Shown: in pieces, positions 1-7,277 of the stretch
How the letters are laid out: every line of letters begins with the position of its first letter
Numbering within the stretch: position 1 is the stretch's first letter
DNA from: Vibrio metoecus
GTDB lineage: Bacteria > Pseudomonadota > Gammaproteobacteria > Enterobacterales > Vibrionaceae
Direction of reading: 5' to 3'
DNA: 64,000 nt
Assembly (NCBI RefSeq): GCF_009665255.1
Contig: NZ_CP035687.1
Location: forward strand, 744,001-808,000
The notes under the pieces: generated by a model
Database searches by the model: none
Told to the model about the DNA's origin: nothing
What the model saw: the letters and a program-made list of their open reading frames with translations, nothing else
Made by a program: the position numbers and the translations under genes

Positions 1-181
1 ATTGGATCAACAACAAGTGGTGATCAAAAGCCTCGAATCGAACTATGCCAAAGTGGCGGGTATTTCTGGCGCCACCATTCTAGGTGATGGCTCCGTCTCT
101 TTAATTCTTGATATTCCGGGGTTGATTACGCATTTCATGAAGCGCACTACTTCGTCTGTGAATAAAGGCAAAGCGGCGTAA
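1..181 (+). CDS. cheA: CheA chemotaxis histidine kinase, C-terminal end only
   Basis: Only the last ~59 codons are present, read in the frame starting at base 2 and ending at TAA 179-181. The translation contains KVAGISGATILGDGSVSLI and then LDIPGLI. This is the typical end of the CheW-like regulatory domain of CheA (the family usually shows AGATILGDG-V-LILD). In the cell this domain docks the kinase to CheW and the receptor array. The stop lies 9 nt before the first cheW, with an AGGAG between them, so it heads the operon seen here. Identity as CheA rather than another CheW-domain protein rests on this motif and on the following che genes; kinase and Hpt domains lie outside the window. Confidence 0.88.
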   Translation, partial: LDQQQVVIKSLESNYAKVAGISGATILGDGSVSLILDIPGLITHFMKRTTSSVNKGKAA

Positions 182-190
182 GGAGTCGGC

Positions 191-718
191 ATGAATTCAG
201 CTCATCTTGATACTTCACTCTCGGCATCATCGGTTCCCATTCTTTCTATGGATATGGGGTTAACCGGGGGCGCTGACTTCTTAAGTTTTATTTTGGGTTC
301 GGAGCTTTATGGTGTGGCGCTATCTCATGTTGAAGAAATTCGTGTTTGGGAAGCACCGACGCCGATTCCAAGAGCCCCGCATTTTGTTAAAGGCGTGATT
401 AACTTACGCGGCATGATCGTTCCTATCATCGATTTACGTCTGCGTTTTGGATTAACACAGTTCGATTATTTACCGACCACAGTCGTGTTGATTCTGAGCA
501 TACATCAGCAAGATCAAAAACGCCTGATGGGGGTGGTGGTTGACTCCGTCAGTGATGTGATTGGGCAAGGAGAGGCAGTGCTAAACCCCGCTGTGGGGGA
601 AAGTCTCGTGGTGCCTTTTTTAAGTGGCATTTTAAATGTCGGGGATGAAGTAATGTCTCTGCTTGACGGTAATGCATTGCTGGATATGGACAGGATCCTC
701 AGCGAGGGACAGGCATGA
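191..718 (+). CDS. cheW: CheW-type chemotaxis coupling protein (first copy)
   Basis: A 175-residue protein with one CheW domain from about residue 30 to 170, preceded by a ~28-residue low-complexity Ser-rich extension. Typical motifs are FLSFILGSELYGVAL, the VEEIR stretch, and GVINLRGMIVPIIDLRLRFGL. CheW proteins bridge CheA and chemoreceptors in the signalling array. The gene has an AGGAG about 8 nt upstream of the ATG and overlaps the next cheW by 4 nt (ATGA), which indicates translational coupling. The N-terminal extension is longer than in single-copy CheW of enteric bacteria; its role is not visible. Confidence 0.93.
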   Translation: MNSAHLDTSLSASSVPILSMDMGLTGGADFLSFILGSELYGVALSHVEEIRVWEAPTPIPRAPHFVKGVINLRGMIVPIIDLRLRFGLTQFDYLPTTVVLILSIHQQDQKRLMGVVVDSVSDVIGQGEAVLNPAVGESLVVPFLSGILNVGDEVMSLLDGNALLDMDRILSEGQA

Positions 719-1179
719 TGCAGCGAGAGTTTCTGAGCTTCATTTTAGATGATGAAGAATACGGTATTCCGATACTGGAAGTGCGAGAAGTGCGAGGCTG
801 GAGCCCTGTTCGAGTAATTCCCAATGCGCCCCCTTTTGTGATCGGCTTGCTGGATATCCGTGGTGAATACATTCCGATTTTGGATCTCAAACGTCGTTTG
901 GGTTTAGTTCCGGTTGAGATTAACGCGACCACGGTTGTCGTGGTGATTAATGCGGCTAACCAGCAACCGTTAGGCTTAATTGTTGATGCGGTAGCGGAAG
1001 TGTATGCGCTATCAGAACAAGAGATAAAACGCGCCCCAAGTATTTCAACGGTGATTGGTAATCAGTATGTCAAAGGGATTGCCGCAATAAAAAATCGACA
1101 TTTAGTTTTAATTGATATTGATGCGCTGTTCGATGTTGAGGCGCTGAACCTAAGCTCCACTGCCGAAAGCACACAATGA
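715..1179 (+). CDS. cheW: CheW-type chemotaxis coupling protein (second copy)
   Basis: A 154-residue single-domain CheW, without the N-terminal extension of the first copy. Visible motifs are EFLSFILDDEEYGIPI, VREVRGW and GLLDIRGEYIPILDLKRRLGL. It presumably occupies the same kind of coupling position in the array, and two non-identical CheW proteins in one cluster could form mixed rings. The start used (715) overlaps the previous stop; a second ATG at 718 is also possible. A GAGGGAAA lies between this gene and the receptor gene that follows. Confidence 0.93.
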   Translation: MMQREFLSFILDDEEYGIPILEVREVRGWSPVRVIPNAPPFVIGLLDIRGEYIPILDLKRRLGLVPVEINATTVVVVINAANQQPLGLIVDAVAEVYALSEQEIKRAPSISTVIGNQYVKGIAAIKNRHLVLIDIDALFDVEALNLSSTAESTQ

Positions 1180-1189
1180 GGGAAAACAC

Positions 1190-3238
1190 ATGGCATTTTG
1201 GAATCGTAAGCAACAGGTTGTGCCGCAGTTTGTCGAGCCAGCCAAAGAGAGTGTGATCAGCGAGTTTGAAGAACCAGAAACAAACGGCGGATTATCGAAT
1301 TATCAATTATTGTCTGCACTTAACGCAGCGCAAACTGCATTGATGATGATTGACCGTGATTTTAGAATCACCTACTTCAATCATCAAACGCTCTTGTTGC
1401 TGAAACAGCATGAAGCATTATTCCGCTCGGTATGGCCTGATTTTCGAGCTGAAGCCGATTTCCTACAAGGTTATTGTATCGACCATTTCCACATTAACCC
1501 TCGTCATCAACGTAGCATGCTCGCGGATCCTAAAAATTTGCCCTATACCACAGTGATCAACATTAAAGGGGTGAAAATTGAGCTGAATGTTGGGGCGATC
1601 ATCGATGATCGTGGGGGTTACATCGGCAATACTCTTGAATGGCGAGATGTCACGGAAGAGATAAAACGTGAGCAGCAAATTGGCCGCTTAGCTTCAGCTG
1701 TGGAAGGGATGACGACGAACCTGATGATGGCAGATAAAGAAGGCATCATCCAATACCTTAACCCTGCGCTGTTACAGCTTCTTAGCCATCGTGAACCTGA
1801 ACTGGCTAAAGCGTTTCCGGGCTTTAAAGCGGCTGAGTTGGTGGGGAAAAATATTGATATTTTCCATAAAAACCCAGCGCATCAGCGTTCCATCATCAGC
1901 AACCCCGATCGCCTACCGTTCAGCTCAATGATTAAAGTCGGCTCGTTAGAATTTAACCTCACTTGTATTGCAATGCGTGATGCCAAAGGGGAATACATAG
2001 GCCCTGCGCTGCAGTGGGTAGATATTACCGAGCAGCGTGATGGTCAGCGCCAAGTTGAAACGTTAATCCAAAAAGCGATCAAAGGCGACTTACATGATCG
2101 GATGAATACCAGTGCCTATACTGGCTTCATGCGTGAGTTGGGGGATGGCATCAACAATCTGCTCACGACCTTAGTTGAGCCTCTTGGACAGTGTATTTCA
2201 GTCATGAGCCGAGTGGCAGAAGGTGATTTAAACACCAATATGTCGGATGAGTATCAGGGTGAGTTCGGTCGATTAGCCAGTGCGGTCAATGCTTCGATCG
2301 TCAACATACGCAATATGGTGGACAAAATTACGGTCTCTTCTGCTCGCGTCGCAACGGCATCAACAGAAATTGCTGAAGGAAATAACGACCTGAGTCAACG
2401 AGTGGAAGCGCAAGCCTCTAACCTCGAAGAAACTGCTGCCAGTATGGAGGAAATCACCGCAACGGTGCGCCAAAATGCAGATAACGCGAAAGATGCGAAT
2501 GTGTTGGCGACGGATGCGGCGAAAAAAGCAACTCGTGGCGGGGAAGTGGTCGGAGAGGCTATCAATGCGATGGGAGCGATTAATACGGCGAGCAAGAAAA
2601 TCGCCGACATTATTAGTGTGATTGATGAAATTGCCTTCCAAACCAATTTGCTTGCGTTGAATGCGGCAGTGGAAGCGGCTCGGGCGGGAGAGCAGGGTCG
2701 CGGTTTTGCAGTGGTTGCAGGTGAAGTACGTAATCTTGCTCAACGAAGTGCGGGAGCGGCGAAAGAGATCAAAGGTTTGATCAACGACAGTGTGGACAAA
2801 GTGAATGAAGGTTCACGTTTGGTTAACGAGTCCGGTTCCACATTGAAAGAAATTGTGGAAGCGGTCGCGAGAGTTTCAGATTTGATTGCGCAGATTGCCG
2901 CCTCCAGTGTGGAGCAATCGACAGGTATTGATGAAATCAATCGTGCGATTGCCGCAATGGATGAAATGACGCAACAAAATGCTTCGTTAGTCGAGGAAAC
3001 GTCAGCTGCTAGCCAATCCCTCAAAGATGAAGGAAAAGAGCTGCTCAATCTCATGAATTTCTTTGTGACAGAAAACAACATCACGACTTTTGAGCGTAAA
3101 ACGGCGCATCAGGCTGCGACGCCTTCCAAAGTTAAAGCCGTTGTTGGCATGCATAAAGAGAAAGCGCCTGTGAGTAAAGTGGTACATAAAATGCCACCTC
3201 GCGCAGCAGATGAGAGTGATGAATGGGAAGAGTTTTAA
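1190..3238 (+). CDS. Soluble double-PAS methyl-accepting chemotaxis protein with CheR tether
   Basis: A 682-residue chemoreceptor with no convincing transmembrane segment. It has two related PAS domains (about 45-160 and 165-285; both carry an I-D-x-FH-x-NP-x-HQRS element), a HAMP-like segment around 310-375, and a long MA signalling domain. The hairpin tip is FQTNLLALNAAVEAARAGEQ. The C-terminus is EWEEF, matching the xWxxF pentapeptide that tethers CheR (and CheB) in enteric Tar/Tsr. It is therefore probably a cytoplasmic receptor sensing an internal or redox-type cue through PAS; the ligand cannot be read. The RBS GAGGGAAA supports the start. The next gene is cheR, matching the tether. Confidence 0.93.
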   Translation: MAFWNRKQQVVPQFVEPAKESVISEFEEPETNGGLSNYQLLSALNAAQTALMMIDRDFRITYFNHQTLLLLKQHEALFRSVWPDFRAEADFLQGYCIDHFHINPRHQRSMLADPKNLPYTTVINIKGVKIELNVGAIIDDRGGYIGNTLEWRDVTEEIKREQQIGRLASAVEGMTTNLMMADKEGIIQYLNPALLQLLSHREPELAKAFPGFKAAELVGKNIDIFHKNPAHQRSIISNPDRLPFSSMIKVGSLEFNLTCIAMRDAKGEYIGPALQWVDITEQRDGQRQVETLIQKAIKGDLHDRMNTSAYTGFMRELGDGINNLLTTLVEPLGQCISVMSRVAEGDLNTNMSDEYQGEFGRLASAVNASIVNIRNMVDKITVSSARVATASTEIAEGNNDLSQRVEAQASNLEETAASMEEITATVRQNADNAKDANVLATDAAKKATRGGEVVGEAINAMGAINTASKKIADIISVIDEIAFQTNLLALNAAVEAARAGEQGRGFAVVAGEVRNLAQRSAGAAKEIKGLINDSVDKVNEGSRLVNESGSTLKEIVEAVARVSDLIAQIAASSVEQSTGIDEINRAIAAMDEMTQQNASLVEETSAASQSLKDEGKELLNLMNFFVTENNITTFERKTAHQAATPSKVKAVVGMHKEKAPVSKVVHKMPPRAADESDEWEEF

Positions 3239-3252
3239 TCCAAGGATGACGT

Positions 3253-4083
3253 ATGTTGGCGGTCAATGAGCAAGAGTTTGAACTCACTGATAAAGATTTC
3301 AAATTCATTCAATGGTTTATGCATAAAACGGTGGGTATTTATCTGCCCGACTCCAAACGCGCCATGGTATATGGTCGTTTGAGTCGGCAGATGCGCCGTA
3401 AAGGGCTGCGTCGTTTTAAAGAGTTTCGTGAACTGATTGAAAGTGATGATCAGGAGCGCATTCACTTTATTAATACGCTGACCACCAATAAAACGGAGTT
3501 TTTCCGTGAGATTCACCACTTTGAGTTTATTGAAAAAGTTCTAGTGGAAGAGTGGCGCAAAGAGCCTGCGGATCAACTGCGGATTTGGTCCGCAGGGTGT
3601 TCAACAGGAGAAGAACCGTACACCTTGGTTTCTGTTCTTGAAAATGCAAGGGTTATGGATTTTTGCCCAGATTTGAAAATTTGGGCAACCGATCTGGATA
3701 CCGCCGTATTGGAAAAAGCACGTTTAGGGATTTATCCCATTGAGTCACAAACCTCGATTCCGGAGCCTTATCTGCAACGTAGTTTTGTTCGAGGGGTAAA
3801 AACGCAACAAGGCAACATGAAAATCAAGCAAGAACTACAACATTATGTTGATTTTCGCCCTTTAAATCTGATTCAGGCTTGGCCATTCAAGCAAAAATTG
3901 GATCTGATTATGTGCCGGAATGTGATGATCTATTTTGATCGACCGACCCAAGAACAATTGATCGAGCGCTTTCATCAACAACTTAAACCGGGGGGCGTGT
4001 TGATGTTAGGCCATTCGGAGAGTATTGGGCGCTGTGTGTCCCTTTTTCATCATCTCGGGCATACCATTTATGTTAGACAGTAA
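3253..4083 (+). CDS. cheR: CheR chemoreceptor methyltransferase
   Basis: A 276-residue SAM-dependent methyltransferase that methylates glutamates on chemoreceptors. The N-terminal helical domain includes FFRE(I)HHFE. The SAM site has WSAGCSTGEEPYTL around residue 115-128, followed by the acidic WATDLD. LIMCRNVMIYFD and the terminal GHSES are conserved CheR segments. GGATGACG precedes the ATG. The receptor just upstream ends in the pentapeptide that CheR binds through its beta-subdomain, so the two are likely partners. The 3' end overlaps the start of cheD. Confidence 0.95.
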   Translation: MLAVNEQEFELTDKDFKFIQWFMHKTVGIYLPDSKRAMVYGRLSRQMRRKGLRRFKEFRELIESDDQERIHFINTLTTNKTEFFREIHHFEFIEKVLVEEWRKEPADQLRIWSAGCSTGEEPYTLVSVLENARVMDFCPDLKIWATDLDTAVLEKARLGIYPIESQTSIPEPYLQRSFVRGVKTQQGNMKIKQELQHYVDFRPLNLIQAWPFKQKLDLIMCRNVMIYFDRPTQEQLIERFHQQLKPGGVLMLGHSESIGRCVSLFHHLGHTIYVRQ

Positions 4084-4723
4084 AAGTACCAGACAGCGCA
4101 GAATTGAACGGGAAGAGGCCAATGGCCATTACCATCGTTTCAATCATCCTAGCGATCATCGGTATTGGGTCAAGGTGATGCCGGGCGGAGTATACGCCAC
4201 TGGCGAACAGGAAATTATTCATACCGGACTCGGTTCCTGCGTTTCGGTATGTGCATGGGATAGTGAGTTAGGCATTGGTGGTATGAACCATTTTTTACTG
4301 CCCTTTAACAGCCAGTTTGAGAGCCAACATTGGCATCCTCAAGCGTTGCTATCGGATGCGTCACGCTACGGTTGTTATGCCATGGAACTCCTGATTAACC
4401 GTTTGTTATCGATGAATGCTGAGCGAGAAAGATTGCATTTCAAGCTGTTTGGGGGGGCCCATTTACTGGGGTACCAATCTCAGGTTGGAGAAAAAAATGT
4501 CGAGTTTGTTCTTGAATACGCCAAACGAGAAAAGCTGCATGTGGTGGCTCAAGACTTAGGGGGATCACAACCTAGGAAACTGCTGTTTGACCCGCAAACC
4601 GGCCAGGCATGGATTAAGCGGATCGGGTTTAGTGCCGCACACGCAATCAAACAAGATGAAGAGCATTACCAGCACAAGATTGATAAACAAAGCCCCTACA
4701 ATGATGTGGAGTTGTTTCAATGA
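4070..4723 (+). CDS. cheD: CheD chemoreceptor glutamine deamidase
   Basis: CheD deamidates selected glutamines on chemoreceptors and in some bacteria also binds CheC. The product from this start is 217 residues. It carries the catalytic Cys57 in TGLGSCVSV and His74 in GGMNHFLLP, followed by KLFGGA (the family KxFGGA motif). The open frame extends upstream to a TTG at 4025 deep inside cheR, but that adds an unrelated hydrophobic leader, so the ATG at 4070, overlapping cheR by 14 nt, is preferred. Its own RBS is weak, suggesting coupling to cheR. It overlaps cheB by 4 nt. Confidence 0.92.
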   Translation: MLDSKSTRQRRIEREEANGHYHRFNHPSDHRYWVKVMPGGVYATGEQEIIHTGLGSCVSVCAWDSELGIGGMNHFLLPFNSQFESQHWHPQALLSDASRYGCYAMELLINRLLSMNAERERLHFKLFGGAHLLGYQSQVGEKNVEFVLEYAKREKLHVVAQDLGGSQPRKLLFDPQTGQAWIKRIGFSAAHAIKQDEEHYQHKIDKQSPYNDVELFQ

Positions 4724-5760
4724 AAAAAATCAAAGTATTGATTGTGGATGACTCTCCTGTATTCCGAGCTCTTTTGACGCAACTGATCGAAAGTGATCCG
4801 GCTCTGGAAGTGATTGCGAGTGCGGAAGATCCTTATCAGGCCCGAGAGTTAATTAAGCTGTATAAGCCGGACGTTCTGACCTTGGATGTAGAAATGCCAA
4901 AAATGAATGGCGTACAGTTTCTAAAAAACCTTATGCGCCTCCATCCATTACCAGTGGTTATGATCTCAACCTTAACCCAGCATGGAGCAGAGGCGACATT
5001 GGCGGCGCTAGAACTTGGAGCGGTTGATTACTTCCCCAAACCCTCCTCTGATAACCCAGCAGAAATGCTTAGCTACAAAGCTTTGGTTAATGAAAAAATT
5101 AAGATGGCTGCACACGCTAATGTGGGGGTAGGACAGAGTGCTGCTCCTTCCCCAAGCCTGAATGGAGGGGTTTCAAGTGATTATCAATTGATCGCGATTG
5201 GGTCATCGACGGGAGGTACGGAGGCGGTTAAGCAAGTGTTATCCGCTTTGCCAACAGGGTTGCCACCAATTGTCATGACACAGCATATCAGTGCACTGTT
5301 TACTCCCTCATTAGCCAAACGGCTCAATGACAGCAGCGCGCTTCAAGTGCATGAACTCACACAGCAAACAACCTCTCTGGAAATGGGATGTGCTTATTTG
5401 GCTCCGGGAGATAAGCATATTGTCGTTGTGAAGCGGAGCGGAAAATTGTATGCCGAGCTAGATGATAGGCCCGCTGTTAATCGGCATAAACCTTCGGTCG
5501 ATGTCATGTTTGATTCCATTGCCCAAACGGTAGGCAGTAAGGCGTTAGGCATTATTTTGACGGGTATGGGGCAAGATGGAGCAAAAGGCATGCTAGCCAT
5601 GCATCAGCAAGGTGCGGTCACCGTGGCGCAGGATGAGCAATCGAGCGTGGTGTGGGGTATGCCACGAGTGGCAATTGAATTAGGCGCGGCCGATGCAGTG
5701 AAACCCTTAGGGTTGATGGCGGCATGGATCATAGAACAATTACAAAAAAAGCCGAAATAA
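4720..5760 (+). CDS. cheB: CheB chemoreceptor methylesterase/deamidase
   Basis: A 346-residue response-regulator enzyme. The receiver domain has the acidic pair in VDDSP, phosphoacceptor Asp56 in TLDVEMPKMNG and the conserved KP at 107-108. The methylesterase domain carries Ser163 in IGSSTGGTEAV, His189 in MTQHIS and Asp286 in GMGQDGAKG, the same triad spacing as in E. coli CheB. It removes methyl groups added by CheR when phosphorylated by CheA. The start overlaps the cheD stop (ATGA). All catalytic residues are intact. Confidence 0.96.
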   Translation: MKKIKVLIVDDSPVFRALLTQLIESDPALEVIASAEDPYQARELIKLYKPDVLTLDVEMPKMNGVQFLKNLMRLHPLPVVMISTLTQHGAEATLAALELGAVDYFPKPSSDNPAEMLSYKALVNEKIKMAAHANVGVGQSAAPSPSLNGGVSSDYQLIAIGSSTGGTEAVKQVLSALPTGLPPIVMTQHISALFTPSLAKRLNDSSALQVHELTQQTTSLEMGCAYLAPGDKHIVVVKRSGKLYAELDDRPAVNRHKPSVDVMFDSIAQTVGSKALGIILTGMGQDGAKGMLAMHQQGAVTVAQDEQSSVVWGMPRVAIELGAADAVKPLGLMAAWIIEQLQKKPK

Positions 5761-5788
5761 CCCCAAGTTAGACGTCGAGAGGTTCAGG

Positions 5789-6943
5789 ATGATTACCCAA
5801 AAACACAAAATAACACTGATACTGATTGGGCAAATACTCTTACTGTTAGTTGTTTTCCAGTTTGGGTTGGCTTGGTGGCTTGTATTGCTAGCAGTGCTAA
5901 GCGCACTATTACCTTGGTTCGCGTATTTCAGCTACCAGCCACAACCTAAAGATGCTGAGCCCTCAGCTGAAAGTACGTTACCTGCTGAATATAAACAGGT
6001 ATTAAGTCAGATTGAGCAGATCCTAAAAGAAAATATTCAGCGCATCACTGATCCTTTGGAAAAGCAAAACCAAATAGTGAAAGCCTCGGCTGAAACCATT
6101 AACAACAGTTTCTTTGGTTTACAGAGTGTGAGTGAGGAACAATCCACGGTGTCCACTCAGTTGGTCGATAACTTACTCGCCAACCAAGGCAGTGAATTCG
6201 ACTTAATGGAGGTATTGCCCAAAACGGAAGCGATCATTCAGCAGTTTGTGCAAATACTGGTGGATGTTTCGGAAAAAAGTATTTTGGCAGTACACAGCAT
6301 TCACGATATGTCATTGAAGCTAGACGTGGTTTTCAAGCTTCTGCAGCAAGTTCGTGGCCTTTCAGAACAGACTAACCTACTGGCTCTGAATGCGGCTATA
6401 GAAGCCGCAAGAGCCGGAGAAGCGGGACGCGGTTTTGCCGTGGTGGCGCAAGAAGTGCGTAACCTCTCCATTCAAGCTGCGAATCTGAATACCCAGATCG
6501 AAACTGAAATGAAAATTGCGCAAGATACGGTCGAGCTCGCCAACCGTACAGTTGGCGAAATGGCCTCTTTTGATATGACACAAGCCATTGAGTCAAAAGA
6601 AAAAGTGGATTATATGCTGCGAGGCGTACAGCAGCTTAATACCGAAATTGAACAAGAAGTCACCAAACTTCAGCAGCTAGGGCAACAGTTAACTCTACAA
6701 GTTCGTGAAGGCACGCGTGCCTTACAATTCACGGACATCGTCTCTCAACAAGGCGAGTACGCACTGGGCTCAATCACCTTTCTACAAGAAGCAACCAGTT
6801 TGCTTAAAACACTACACAGTAGCTCAGGTAGTCAGCAGCAACTGATAGACAAGATTGCAGCGTTGCAAGACCGTTCACGTAACCGTGGTGCATTGGCGGC
6901 GAATCAACACAGCATTGACGAAGGCGAAGTAGAGTTATTCTAG
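5789..6943 (+). CDS. Short membrane-anchored MCP without a periplasmic sensor domain
   Basis: A 384-residue methyl-accepting type protein. Residues ~9-28 and ~30-48 form a hydrophobic hairpin with essentially no loop, so no external ligand domain is present and no HAMP is obvious. The conserved tip SEQTNLLALNAAIEAARAGE sits around residue 195-215, followed by GRGFAVVAQEVRNLS. The helical arms are short compared with classical receptors. Near the C-terminus ALQFTDIVSQQ resembles a segment seen in some CheZ- and MCP-like proteins. A GAGAGGTTCAGG precedes the ATG. The tip should allow contact with CheA/CheW of this cluster, but what it senses (perhaps membrane state or a partner) is unknown. Confidence 0.88.
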   Translation: MITQKHKITLILIGQILLLLVVFQFGLAWWLVLLAVLSALLPWFAYFSYQPQPKDAEPSAESTLPAEYKQVLSQIEQILKENIQRITDPLEKQNQIVKASAETINNSFFGLQSVSEEQSTVSTQLVDNLLANQGSEFDLMEVLPKTEAIIQQFVQILVDVSEKSILAVHSIHDMSLKLDVVFKLLQQVRGLSEQTNLLALNAAIEAARAGEAGRGFAVVAQEVRNLSIQAANLNTQIETEMKIAQDTVELANRTVGEMASFDMTQAIESKEKVDYMLRGVQQLNTEIEQEVTKLQQLGQQLTLQVREGTRALQFTDIVSQQGEYALGSITFLQEATSLLKTLHSSSGSQQQLIDKIAALQDRSRNRGALAANQHSIDEGEVELF

Positions 6944-6954
6944 GAGAGATTGCG

Positions 6955-7254
6955 ATGAATGTGCAGACTGACATCGATAGTCACAATAAACACATCACTA
7001 TTTCGATTGAGGGCGCTTTTTGCTTCAATCTTGTTCATGAGTTTCGAGCCAGTTATACGAAGCGCCATGACCACCGATTTACCATTGACTTACGGAAAGT
7101 CGATTACATCGATAGTGCAGGGCTTGGCATGTTGCTCAATATGCAGAAATATTTAGAGCAGTCGGATGGGGCGATTCGAATTACTAACACCTTGCCGCAA
7201 GTCCGCAAGATCTTACTGCTGTCGCGTTTCGATAAAAAATTCGATATCGAATAA
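6955..7254 (+). CDS. STAS-domain anti-sigma-antagonist-like protein
   Basis: A 99-residue single STAS domain. The key segment is DLRKVDYIDSAGLGMLLNM, in which Ser54 of the DSAGL motif is the residue phosphorylated in SpoIIAA/RsbV-type proteins. Such proteins switch partners according to their phosphorylation state. AGGAGAGATTGCG gives a good RBS. It lies 23 nt ahead of a gene encoding both a PP2C phosphatase and an RsbW-like kinase domain, the expected enzymes acting on this serine. The arrangement resembles the HsbA/HsbR pair of Pseudomonas and CrsA/CrsR of Shewanella (from memory). The downstream target is not in the window. Confidence 0.92.
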   Translation: MNVQTDIDSHNKHITISIEGAFCFNLVHEFRASYTKRHDHRFTIDLRKVDYIDSAGLGMLLNMQKYLEQSDGAIRITNTLPQVRKILLLSRFDKKFDIE

Positions 7255-7277
7255 CCAAGTTGTAGGGAGAAGTGTCA

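Noticed and set aside
2360..3187. Several antisense frames of 60-127 codons inside the PAS receptor gene
   Set aside because: They are shadows of the highly patterned coiled-coil coding sequence of the MCP; the same happens in the other MCP genes.
4025..4069. Upstream extension of cheD to a TTG codon
   Set aside because: The added 15 residues are encoded inside cheR and do not resemble CheD; the ATG at 4070 fits the family better.
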